Positions 5,740 to 12,866 of a stretch of DNA of 32,650 bases are shown piece by piece. Under the pieces are notes generated by a model. That model ran no database searches. It was not told the origin of the DNA and saw nothing but the letters and a program-made list of their open reading frames with translations. The position numbers and the translations under genes are program-made. Numbering within the stretch: the stretch's first letter is position 1; every line of letters begins with the position of its first letter. Origin of the DNA: a virus; IMG/VR virus record IMGVR_UViG_3300037672_001346, positions 1 through 32,650 of that record; one strand, written 5' to 3'.

Positions 5740-5837
5740 TAGATTACAAAGAACCAGTATGTGAAGGACCTCAGTGTCAGTGCGGAAGCACCTCTAATGA
5801 GGATGGCACGTGTGACGGAACACATTTGAAAAAATAA
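5736..5837 (+). CDS. Mini CDGSH-like iron-sulfur protein candidate (33 aa)
   Basis: A 33-residue frame, overlapping the gene before it by ATGA and followed two bases later by the next ATG. It contains C9, C14, C16, C26 and H30 in CQCGSTSNEDGTCDGTH. CDGSH domains bind a [2Fe-2S] cluster through C-x-C-x8-C-x3-H. Here the pattern is C-x-C-x9-C-x3-H: one residue longer, without the usual proline, but with the CDG(S/T)H signature intact. Unlike its neighbours it is acidic rather than Lys-rich. It could carry an iron-sulfur cluster or simply bind zinc. Too short for a full CDGSH fold (about 60 residues), it would have to dimerise or bind another protein. Confidence 0.6.
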   Translation: MIDYKEPVCEGPQCQCGSTSNEDGTCDGTHLKK

Positions 5838-5838
5838 A

Positions 5839-6078
5839 ATGGCAGGAGCTCTTAAAAAATGGCGTGACCAGAATTGGGTTCGTATAGGAACGGATGGCTC
5901 TATACTAGGAGCTTGTGGTACAAGTAAGAATAAAAAGAATCCAGATAGATGCTTACCCTTATCTAAAGCAAGGAGTCTTAGCAAGGCTCAAAGAGCAGCA
6001 ACTGCTAAAAAGAAAAAAAGATCAGGAGGCAAAAAACAATTTGTTTCAAATACTAAAGCTGCAAAAGTAAAATCATAA
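5839..6078 (+). CDS. Small basic protein of a conserved marine-phage family (79 aa)
   Basis: ATG 5839 follows the preceding stop by one base, and its TAA overlaps the next ATG. The pattern WRDQNWVRIGTDGSILGACG, then NPDRCLPLSKARSLSKAQRA, ATAKKKK and VSNTKAAKVK, is one I recognise as a widespread domain of unknown function in cyanophages and other marine phages; I cannot confirm its database number. Two cysteines (26 and 38) are spaced for a possible metal site or disulfide. The C-terminal third is a Lys-rich tail. Function is unknown. Confidence 0.85.
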   Translation: MAGALKKWRDQNWVRIGTDGSILGACGTSKNKKNPDRCLPLSKARSLSKAQRAATAKKKKRSGGKKQFVSNTKAAKVKS

Positions 6079-6227
6079 TGGATACAAAAAAAGTAAAAGC
6101 GCCATCAGGGTTTCATTGGATGAAATCAGGCAATGCATTTAAATTAATGAAACACACAGGTAAATTTGTAAAGCATAAAGGAGGGTCTTTATATGCGAAT
6201 TTTAAAATTCAAAAAAACCACAAATAA
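6078..6227 (+). CDS. Small basic protein, GFHWMK type (49 aa)
   Basis: It starts in a TAATG junction. The sequence APSGFHWMKSGNAFKLMKHT followed by GKFVKHKGGSLYANFKIQKN matches a small marine-phage family I recall (PKGYHWMKxGxxYKLMKxxGxFxPHKGAS pattern). It is compact, aromatic and basic, likely a small beta-rich fold. Function is unknown. It is followed by a one-base gap and the next small gene. Confidence 0.75.
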   Translation: MDTKKVKAPSGFHWMKSGNAFKLMKHTGKFVKHKGGSLYANFKIQKNHK

Positions 6228-6228
6228 T

Positions 6229-6342
6229 ATGGCTTATAATAAATACTCACCAGCACAAAAAAAATTAGCATCTGTTGCACCACCAAGAAAAAAAATTACT
6301 AAAGCTGATTTTACAGCTCTAAAGAAAAGAAAAAGAGGATAA
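6229..6342 (+). CDS. Small basic protein, last of the small-gene run (37 aa)
   Basis: MAYNKYSPAQKKLASVAPPR and KITKADFTALKKRKRG resemble a recurrent short marine-phage protein (YSPxQKKIAxVAxPRxKITxADFxxL pattern, from memory). The stop at 6340-6342 abuts the ATG of the large adhesin at 6343, so the small genes and the adhesin are probably co-transcribed and translationally linked. Function is unknown. Confidence 0.75.
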   Translation: MAYNKYSPAQKKLASVAPPRKKITKADFTALKKRKRG

Positions 6343-9306
6343 ATGTCAAACACAAAGATAAAAGCGGGGCAATTCTCAGGAATTGTAGGACATGGGACTG
6401 ATGGATTTTTCTTAAAAACCAATGGAGACAGTACTATGGATTGGGCAGCTGCAGCTACTCCAAGTCCAACAATTACATCTGTTGATTATCCAGGAGATGA
6501 TTTAGCTGCAGACCCAGCTGGCAATCAAAGTGTTGTGTTAATAGGCTCTAATTTTGCTGCAAGCGGTATGACAGTTACTATTGGTGGGACAGCAGCATCT
6601 GCAGTAGCACACAACTCTACTACGCAACTAACTATTACTACACCTGCAAAATCAGCAGGTGATTATGACCTTGTTGTTACAGACGGAGCGACTGGTAATA
6701 CAGGTACATTTGTAAATGGTATATCTTATAATGGTATCCCAGCATGGACTACGGCAACAGGCAGTTTAGGAACATTAGAATCTGAAACAACAATATCTAC
6801 AATAACATTAGCGGCTACAGAACCTGATGGAGGTACTATAACCTTTAATATAACGAGTGGAGCGTTGCCTTCGGGTCTATCACTTACAGGTGCAAACATT
6901 GATGGTACAACAACTGCTGAGTCTTCTACAACTCTGTATAGTTTTACAGTTGAAGCTATAGATAATGAAAATCAATCAACACCTAGAGCTTTTTCAATAA
7001 CAGTTAATGCTGTTCCACTTATACCTACAGAAAACTTTGCAATAAACACTTATAATGGGACAGGATCAACACAGTCTGTGTCAGGTAAGATAGGCACTGC
7101 AGGCTCTTTTAACGGAAGCAGTAGTCTGGTTGATACAGGAATAAGTGGTCATACAGTCGCTTGGGGTTATACGGCTTGGTTCAAGACTACAGTGAATTCA
7201 GGATGCATACTTGCTACTTTAGCAGGTTCAGGCTCTAGTAGTGGCGTTGATATAATAATGCAATCAAGTGGTGGTCTACGTTGTCTTTTTCATCAAAATG
7301 GAAGTGTTATTAACGGTAGTACCTATATATTTGGAAGTGGTTTTAATGATGGTAATTGGCATTTTGTTGCTTATACTTGGGATGGTGTTAGTGGAAATGC
7401 TGCAACAATTAGAATAGATAATACAACATATACACAAGCAAGTAGCATTGCAGGAGGAACAAATGCTGACCAAACTTTAAAAATTGGGAGATTGGGCTCT
7501 TCTGCAGGTGGTGGACATTTTAATGGTTCAATTGACCAAGTAAGGATTTTTAATAAAAAACTATCTACTAGTGAATTAAATACTCTTTACGCTGAAACTT
7601 CTGCAAGTTCTAATAAATCTAATACAGATATTTTTAGCGATGCAAGCGGTGTTGCACTATATGAATTTGAGGGAAATGCTAACGATGCTGGTAATCCAGG
7701 GGTTACTGTTGCCTCTGGTCAAAGCGCAGTGTTTAACGGGAGTAGTAGTTATATTCAGTTACCTAATAATTCTTTTAATCATTCAACAATGACTTTTAGC
7801 GCTTGGGTAAATCCTAGCGCTGATGATGCTTATAATTACATATTTCTAAACGGAATGTATGATAATAGAATAGGTGGTACAATAGGATGGTATGTAAGGA
7901 GACAGCAAGGAGGTGTGCTTTTAGCTAGAGGGTTTTCATCTAATTCGCTTAGTACACCTGAATTTGATGTGACATCAGCATCAGGTATTATTCCACTTAA
8001 CACTTGGACTAATGTTGTTTGTGTTTTAACAACAACTTCTTTTAAGATCTATGTAAATGGTAATTCTACAGCCGTTGTTTCAGCTTCTTTTTCAAATGCT
8101 ATAACATATTCATCAAGTCAGCCTGCAGCTGTTTACATTGGAGTTGCTTATTATTATTATAATGCTAATCTCCATGAGTCGTATTGGGAAGGTGGACTTG
8201 ACCAAATAAGAATATATTCTACAAATTTAAGTAGCGGAGATGTATCTAACCTATATAACGAAACAAGTGTACCAACATCTAATCTTGTGGCTTGGTATAA
8301 ATTAGATGGAGACGCTAATGACTCGCAAGGAACTAATAATGGAGTGTGGAGTGGTACAGAAGCATATTCGAGCGCAGCTGCAAGAGGGTCATCTCTAAAC
8401 AACGGAACAGCTACAAATCTAGGTTTTGTTGGGATGGATTTTCAACCAGATTTTACTTGGATAAAAAATCGTACTCCTGGCGGAGTAGGATATTCTCATC
8501 AATTATATGACTCTGTGCGAGGTGTTACTAAAGCTATATTTACTAATGATACAGACGTAGAATATACGAGAACTAATGGTTTAACTTCTTTTGATTCAAA
8601 TGGATTTACTGTTGGCTCAAGAGCAGATACAAATTCTGGAACAATGGTGTCTTGGAACTGGTACGCTCCTACTTCAGAAAGTATTAGTGCAAGTGGTTCT
8701 CGTATTGCTTCAACTGTAAAAAAGAATGTAGCTGCAGGGTTTAGTATTGTACAGGGAAGTTTTGCAACTAATGAAGCATCTACTAAAGTTGTAGGTCACG
8801 GACTGTCATCTCCAAAATTAATTATTTATAAAGCAACAAATATAGTTTTACCGTGGTTTAATTTCGGAGTACACGGAGGAAGTGTATTTGGAAATAATAA
8901 TGTATTAAGATTTAATACTGATGCAGCAGCTAATGATAGCACTTTTGATATAACAAGTACAACATTTAAAGTAGGTTCTACTGGTACTGCTCACACTTTT
9001 ATAGCTTATTGTTTTGAAGATGTAGCAGGTTATCAGAAAGTGGGCAGTTATACAGGAAACAGACCGAGTAACGTAACAGTTCCTACAGGTTTTCAGCCAA
9101 GATTTGTAATGATAAAAGCAGATGCTGCAGGTGAGGGTTGGACTATAGTAGATTCAGCAAGAGGGAATTTTGCTTTATATCCAAACTCAAGTGCGATTGA
9201 GGATGCTTATACAAGTGTTACTTTTAATTCAACAGGGTTTGTGGTTGGTAATTCAGGATTAGTAAATACAAGCGGAGCAAATCATATTTATTTAGCAATC
9301 GCATAA
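6343..9306 (+). CDS. Large LamG-domain tail adhesin (987 aa)
   Basis: Modular surface-binding protein. The N-terminal segment (1-40) has the GQFSGIVGHGTDGFFL look of phage fibre attachment regions. Residues about 42-130 resemble an IPT/TIG Ig-like domain and 131-223 a second, cadherin or He_PIG-like Ig domain (ALPSGLSL). Two LamG/concanavalin-like domains follow at about 230-420 and 436-640, each ending in IDQVRIF or LDQIRIY. The last 300 residues are one copy of a repeat module (FQPDFTWIK, DSVRG, FDSNGFTVG, GFSIV, GHGLSSP, YCFEDVAGYQKVGSYTG) that occurs twice in the adhesin at 16627. Both proteins end in IYLAIA. It probably binds host-surface polysaccharide or protein. Some databases may call the repeat DUF7483; I have not verified that. 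Confidence 0.85.
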   Translation: MSNTKIKAGQFSGIVGHGTDGFFLKTNGDSTMDWAAAATPSPTITSVDYPGDDLAADPAGNQSVVLIGSNFAASGMTVTIGGTAASAVAHNSTTQLTITTPAKSAGDYDLVVTDGATGNTGTFVNGISYNGIPAWTTATGSLGTLESETTISTITLAATEPDGGTITFNITSGALPSGLSLTGANIDGTTTAESSTTLYSFTVEAIDNENQSTPRAFSITVNAVPLIPTENFAINTYNGTGSTQSVSGKIGTAGSFNGSSSLVDTGISGHTVAWGYTAWFKTTVNSGCILATLAGSGSSSGVDIIMQSSGGLRCLFHQNGSVINGSTYIFGSGFNDGNWHFVAYTWDGVSGNAATIRIDNTTYTQASSIAGGTNADQTLKIGRLGSSAGGGHFNGSIDQVRIFNKKLSTSELNTLYAETSASSNKSNTDIFSDASGVALYEFEGNANDAGNPGVTVASGQSAVFNGSSSYIQLPNNSFNHSTMTFSAWVNPSADDAYNYIFLNGMYDNRIGGTIGWYVRRQQGGVLLARGFSSNSLSTPEFDVTSASGIIPLNTWTNVVCVLTTTSFKIYVNGNSTAVVSASFSNAITYSSSQPAAVYIGVAYYYYNANLHESYWEGGLDQIRIYSTNLSSGDVSNLYNETSVPTSNLVAWYKLDGDANDSQGTNNGVWSGTEAYSSAAARGSSLNNGTATNLGFVGMDFQPDFTWIKNRTPGGVGYSHQLYDSVRGVTKAIFTNDTDVEYTRTNGLTSFDSNGFTVGSRADTNSGTMVSWNWYAPTSESISASGSRIASTVKKNVAAGFSIVQGSFATNEASTKVVGHGLSSPKLIIYKATNIVLPWFNFGVHGGSVFGNNNVLRFNTDAAANDSTFDITSTTFKVGSTGTAHTFIAYCFEDVAGYQKVGSYTGNRPSNVTVPTGFQPRFVMIKADAAGEGWTIVDSARGNFALYPNSSAIEDAYTSVTFNSTGFVVGNSGLVNTSGANHIYLAIA

Positions 9307-9551
9307 TGGGATTAGGAAAAACAGCAAAATATTATAGAGAAAATCCTAAAGCAAGAGCTAAAAAAGCTGAATACGACAGCATCTTTCAGAAAAAAAGAAA
9401 GCAAGTTAAGAAGCGTGTTGAATGTAATAAGTGGAACAGAAAAAACGGAAAGAAAGGAGATAATATGGACTGCTCACATCAAAAAAACGGATCAATTATA
9501 GCAGAGCACAGAAAACCAAACAGAGCCAGAGGAGGCTCACGAAGAGTTTAA
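9306..9551 (+). CDS. Small basic hypothetical protein (81 aa)
   Basis: ATG 9306 overlaps the adhesin stop (TAATG). The protein is strongly Lys/Arg-rich. Its C-terminal part, GDNMDCSHQKNGSIIAEHRK then NRARGGSRR, recalls a short motif seen in many phage proteins (DxxHxxGxxxxExxxxNRARG). It has a superficial similarity to HNH-type D-H and N-R residues, but no complete nuclease motif is present. It opens the lysis-region genes. Function is unknown. Confidence 0.75.
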   Translation: MGLGKTAKYYRENPKARAKKAEYDSIFQKKRKQVKKRVECNKWNRKNGKKGDNMDCSHQKNGSIIAEHRKPNRARGGSRRV

Positions 9552-9567
9552 TTTTAATTTTTTATAT

Positions 9568-9864
9568 ATGACAACTATTATTTATATTTTAATCGCAGTA
9601 ATCGCAGTATTAGTTATTGTTAACATAGCTGCAATATGGTTAACTCGTAAGGGGTTAACAAAAGACGAAAACAACAACATGATCCCTGATCTCCTAGAGG
9701 AGAAAATGGCTGATTTGAAAGAGGATGTATCTATAAGAGTTTCTCGTGTAGGAGAAGAGCTTAAAGATGTTTCTAAAGCAATCAAAGAAGTTGGAAATCA
9801 AATAGGAGATATTCCAAAAGCAGCTACAGGAAAAACAAGACCAGGCAGAAAGCCTCAAAAATAG
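9568..9864 (+). CDS. Single-TM membrane protein with coiled-coil tail (98 aa)
   Basis: Residues 3-25 form a transmembrane segment (IIYILIAVIAVLVIVNIAAI). It is followed by a possible calcium-loop-like stretch (DENNNMIPDLLEEK, 33-46), then a helical, charged region (ADLKEDVSIRVSRVGEELKD) and a basic Pro-rich end (GKTRPGRKPQK). With two more small membrane genes, an endolysin and a holin candidate following, it probably belongs to the lysis machinery, for example an accessory holin or spanin-like protein. No lipobox is present, so it is not an outer-membrane lipoprotein spanin. Confidence 0.75.
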   Translation: MTTIIYILIAVIAVLVIVNIAAIWLTRKGLTKDENNNMIPDLLEEKMADLKEDVSIRVSRVGEELKDVSKAIKEVGNQIGDIPKAATGKTRPGRKPQK

Positions 9865-9866
9865 TA

Positions 9867-10016
9867 ATGGAAGATTTGAAGTTATACGGAATAAGCATTA
9901 GTGCGTTAGGCACTACAATTTTTAGCGACATCAATCCAGTTTTATCTACTTTAGTTTTAACCGCTACATTAGCATATACAATTATACAAATAACAGAAAA
10001 ACTAAAAAAGAAATGA
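9867..10016 (+). CDS. Holin-like small membrane protein (49 aa)
   Basis: ATG 9867 lies two bases after the preceding stop, and the stop overlaps the next gene as ATGA. One hydrophobic helix covers about residues 24-43 (PVLSTLVLTATLAYTIIQIT), preceded by a moderately hydrophobic stretch (YGISISALGTTIF) and followed by a KLKKK tail. Size, topology and position immediately before other membrane and lysis genes fit a small holin or antiholin. The role is inferred from context. Confidence 0.7.
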   Translation: MEDLKLYGISISALGTTIFSDINPVLSTLVLTATLAYTIIQITEKLKKK

Positions 10017-10303
10017 GCAAGATAGATATAGATGGAGACGGAAAAGCAGATATCAGTATATCTTTACCACAAATAGTTACTCTTTTGGCGATGTTTGCAT
10101 CGATAATTGGATCTTATTATACTTTAAATAATAGAATTGCTCTTTTAGAAGAAGAGGTTTCTAAATTGCAGTATAATCAGAAAGAATATACTTGGAAAAA
10201 TCAAAGAAAACTTGAGGATCAAGTAAAAACTATGGAGCTTGAAATGAGAGATTTTATGAAAGATTTAGAGTGGATTCAAAAGAGTGGCAAAAAAAATAGA
10301 TAA
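10013..10303 (+). CDS. Membrane protein with Ca-loop-like N-terminus and coiled coil (96 aa)
   Basis: The N-terminus carries DIDGDGKADIS (5-15), which fits a DxDGDGxxD calcium-binding loop. One transmembrane helix follows (PQIVTLLAMFASIIGSYYTL, 19-38), then a heptad-rich coiled coil (ALLEEEVSKLQ onward, to about 90) and a basic end. It overlaps the upstream gene by ATGA and lies four bases before the endolysin gene. A role in lysis timing or as a spanin-like spacer is possible. A calcium sensor is speculation from the loop alone. A 5-base-arm hairpin (CGATG/CATCG) lies at 10089-10102 in the coding sequence. Confidence 0.75.
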   Translation: MSKIDIDGDGKADISISLPQIVTLLAMFASIIGSYYTLNNRIALLEEEVSKLQYNQKEYTWKNQRKLEDQVKTMELEMRDFMKDLEWIQKSGKKNR

Positions 10304-10307
10304 TTAA

Positions 10308-10769
10308 ATGGAACGTATCTCTGAAAATATAAGCTACAGAGAGGCAATAAAATCAAATACGGCTATGCGTAAAGGCATAGATAATACACCAACATCTTAT
10401 GAGATAACTAATATGGTTGGTGTGGCTAAAAACATATTTGAGCCTTTAAGAAAGTGGGTTGGAGGACCTATTAAGATAACAAGCATGTTCAGGTCCGAAA
10501 AATTAAATCGTGCTATTGGTGGGAGTTCTCGAAGCCAGCACTGCCAAGGTAGAGCTTTAGATCTGGATGACACATTTGGACATAAAACTAATGCTGAGAT
10601 GTTTGATTACATTAAAAGTAATTTAAGCTTTGATCAACTTATATGGGAGTTTGGAAGTGATATTAATCCAGATTGGATTCATGTAAGTTATATTTCTAAT
10701 GATGAAAATAGAGGTCGTGTTATGCAAGCTCAAAAAATTAATGGCAAAACTAAATATAAATACATATGA
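10308..10769 (+). CDS. Endolysin, M15-family peptidase (153 aa)
   Basis: Zinc peptidase of the M15 (D-Ala-D-Ala carboxypeptidase/VanY-like) type. Motifs: ITSMFRSEKLNRAIGG (57-72), SQHCQGRALDLDD with H78 and D85 as zinc ligands, a candidate catalytic E114 (WEFG), and WIHVSY with H125 as the third ligand. Such enzymes cut the peptide part of peptidoglycan and serve as phage endolysins. No signal peptide is seen, so it needs a holin to reach the wall, which fits the membrane genes around it. The downstream holin candidate overlaps it by ATGA. The length is typical for the single-domain form. Confidence 0.92.
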   Translation: MERISENISYREAIKSNTAMRKGIDNTPTSYEITNMVGVAKNIFEPLRKWVGGPIKITSMFRSEKLNRAIGGSSRSQHCQGRALDLDDTFGHKTNAEMFDYIKSNLSFDQLIWEFGSDINPDWIHVSYISNDENRGRVMQAQKINGKTKYKYI

Positions 10770-11233
10770 GTAAAGAAAGAAAATCGTTTAAAGAAACTGG
10801 ATTAGGAAAAATATTGCTTAAAGTTTTACCAAATGTTGTAAAAGGCGCTTCTCAATTTTTACCAGACTCAGGGGTTACGGGTGTTATAAAAAATTTAATA
10901 AACAGTGATCCAAACATGTCTGATGACGAAAAAGCAGCTGCGCATGATCAGCTTGTAGAGCTTTATAGACTTGAAGTAGAAGATAGAGATTCAGCGAGAA
11001 AAAGAGAAGCCGCAATTGTAGCTTCAGGCGGAAGGGATTGGATGATGACACTTACAGGGATTGTAGGCTTGTCTGCCTTTGGGTTTTTAGTTTATACGGT
11101 TGTAACAACACAAGTTCCTGAAACAAACAAAGAAATATTTATTCATATGATTGGAATTGTTGAAGGAGTAGCACTAAGTATATTTGGTTATTATTTTGGT
11201 TCAGCTGTAAAGAAAGACGACAAGAATGGATAA
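10766..11233 (+). CDS. Holin-type protein with two C-terminal TM segments (155 aa)
   Basis: Residues 1-80 are soluble, with an amphipathic start and an acidic helical part (DPNMSDDEKAAAHDQLVELY, then RDSARKREA). Two hydrophobic helices follow at about 91-111 (MMTLTGIVGLSAFGFLVYTV) and 125-147 (IGIVEGVALSIFGYYFGSAV), with a KKDDKNG tail. This layout resembles the phage holin group often called Holin_3TMs. It directly overlaps the endolysin gene (ATGA), the normal partner arrangement. The assignment rests on layout and neighbours; an internal virion protein is the alternative. Confidence 0.8.
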   Translation: MSKERKSFKETGLGKILLKVLPNVVKGASQFLPDSGVTGVIKNLINSDPNMSDDEKAAAHDQLVELYRLEVEDRDSARKREAAIVASGGRDWMMTLTGIVGLSAFGFLVYTVVTTQVPETNKEIFIHMIGIVEGVALSIFGYYFGSAVKKDDKNG

Positions 11234-11245
11234 GCTTAATTTTTG

Positions 11246-11254
11246 TAAATTTGC
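11246..11254 (+). promoter_or_regulatory. Promoter -7 box TAAATTTGC for the fibre genes
   Basis: Exact TAnnTTTGC match 12 bases after the holin stop and 15 bases before the ATG at 11269. A start near 11261 leaves a very short leader. It probably begins the fibre transcription unit (11269-19425 and possibly beyond). Confidence 0.6.
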
Positions 11255-11268
11255 ATAAAAGTTAGTGT

Positions 11269-11610
11269 ATGCCAAGGATAAGTAGTTACCCACAAGATAC
11301 CACAGTTACTGGAAATGATGCATGGATTGGATCTGATGGAGATAATGGTCTTGTAACTAAAAATTTTAGTGCAGATAATCTTGCTACGTACTATAACCAG
11401 AGTAATTCTTTTGGTCAAGGTACGTTTGAATTTTCTCAATTAATAGCTGCATCAACTTGGACAATAAATCATAATTTGAACAAATTCCCTGCAATTACAG
11501 TTGTTGATTCATCTGGGAACGTAATAGTTGGCTTTGAAACATATAGCAACAGCAACCAAATAGTATTAACCTTTTCAGCAGCATTTTCTGGAAAAGCATA
11601 CTTAAACTAA
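11269..11610 (+). CDS. Small fibre-type virion protein (113 aa)
   Basis: The N-terminal 45 residues (MPRISSYPQDTTVTGNDAWI, then KNFSADNLATYY) look like a short attachment segment common at the start of phage fibre proteins. The C-terminal 55 residues (STWTINHNLNKFPAITVVDS onward) form a beta-sandwich-type fibre tip that recurs, diverged, at the end of the next gene (SYAVTHNLGTKDVIVQLYD). It is the first gene after the consensus promoter. It may be a minor fibre or a fibre adaptor. Confidence 0.75.
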   Translation: MPRISSYPQDTTVTGNDAWIGSDGDNGLVTKNFSADNLATYYNQSNSFGQGTFEFSQLIAASTWTINHNLNKFPAITVVDSSGNVIVGFETYSNSNQIVLTFSAAFSGKAYLN

Positions 11611-11616
11611 AAGAAC

Positions 11617-12858
11617 ATGGCAATAAATTATTTAAGTAGTATAAATCTAAACAAGAATGAACTTCAGAACGGAGTTATTCACGTATTAGCAGCTAACCCA
11701 AGCAATCCTGTAGCAGGTCAAATTTACTACAATTCGACAGACACTAAGTTGTATTTTTACGATGGAACTATTTGGGTTGACGCTTCAGGAGATATTAAGA
11801 GTGTAGTAACAAGCACTTCTAGTCAGATTGCTATTACAGACTCAACAGGACCTAATCCATCACTAGCTATAGTGACTGGAGCTGTAACTAATAATGGGAC
11901 AGCTTTAGCTACTGGGGATCAAATATTTGACTATGTAACAACTGCAATTGGAAATATTGCATTTACAATTCAAGGAACCACAAATGAAGTTGATGTAACC
12001 AACGGAACTAGCATGGGTAACGGTGGGACAGCCACTATAGGTCTCCCTAGCGACGTTACTGTTACAAACAACTTAAATGTAGGTAATAACTTAAATGTAT
12101 CAGGTTCTTCGTTTCTTGATGGATTTGTAACAATAGACCACAATTTAAATGTACAAGCGAGTGGAGTAATTCAAATGGGTGGTACAGAAGTTATCTCAGC
12201 AACAAGAGTTATTCGTGGAAGTTCAGGACTGTTTTCGAGCGACGTAAATGTAAGTAATAACTTAGATGTAACAGGAAACGCTGTTATAGGTGGTAATTTA
12301 ACGGTTAATGGAACAACTACAACGATAGACACTAATACTGTTAATATTGGAGACAACATAATAACATTAAACTCAGACGAAACAGGGTCGCCAACTCAAG
12401 ATGCTGGGATTGAAGTTGAAAGAGGGACTGGAGCAAATAAAAGTTTAATTTGGGATGAAAGTGCTTCTGAATGGACAATACAACAAGCCTCTGGTACGAA
12501 CGAAAGAATAGCTACGTATGCAGACTCTAAAGAGGATGTTATTCTACAAGAAACAGGTTCAAGTGGAATTACAGTAACAGAAACATTATCTGGAACAGAC
12601 AACAGAATAAAAACTTATGATCTTGCCGTAAATCTTAGTGATCTTAGTTTTAAAACTTCGATAGGAGATGGAAGCACATTGTCTTATGCAGTAACTCATA
12701 ATTTAGGAACAAAAGATGTTATTGTTCAACTTTATGACGTATCTTCAAACGACACAGTATATACTGACGTTGTTAGAAATACAGTAAATCAAATAACAGT
12801 AACATTTACAACCGCACCATCTTCAAATGATATAAGAGTATTAGTGCAGAAATTATAA
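11617..12858 (+). CDS. Tail fibre protein (413 aa)
   Basis: Begins with a typical fibre base (AANPSNPVAGQIYYNSTDTK then LYFYDGTIWVDAS). The middle is a beta-helix-like run with repeated NNLNVxGNxxVxG units (NNLNVGNNLNVSG, NNLDVTGNAVIGGNLTVNGT) and the IDTNTVNIGDNIITLNSDET block often found in marine phage fibres. It ends in the HNLGTKDV beta-sandwich shared with the preceding gene. It should trimerise on the tail. No enzymatic motif is visible. Confidence 0.85.
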   Translation: MAINYLSSINLNKNELQNGVIHVLAANPSNPVAGQIYYNSTDTKLYFYDGTIWVDASGDIKSVVTSTSSQIAITDSTGPNPSLAIVTGAVTNNGTALATGDQIFDYVTTAIGNIAFTIQGTTNEVDVTNGTSMGNGGTATIGLPSDVTVTNNLNVGNNLNVSGSSFLDGFVTIDHNLNVQASGVIQMGGTEVISATRVIRGSSGLFSSDVNVSNNLDVTGNAVIGGNLTVNGTTTTIDTNTVNIGDNIITLNSDETGSPTQDAGIEVERGTGANKSLIWDESASEWTIQQASGTNERIATYADSKEDVILQETGSSGITVTETLSGTDNRIKTYDLAVNLSDLSFKTSIGDGSTLSYAVTHNLGTKDVIVQLYDVSSNDTVYTDVVRNTVNQITVTFTTAPSSNDIRVLVQKL

Positions 12859-12866
12859 TCTAAAAT

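Noticed and set aside
5715-5984. Leftward 89-codon frame across the small-gene cluster
   Set aside because: It runs opposite three supported small genes, and its product is Leu/Phe-rich without motifs.
9306-9551. HNH endonuclease
   Set aside because: Only a loose D-x-x-H and N-R pattern is present; the paired HH/N metal-site spacing and zinc cysteines of HNH enzymes are missing.
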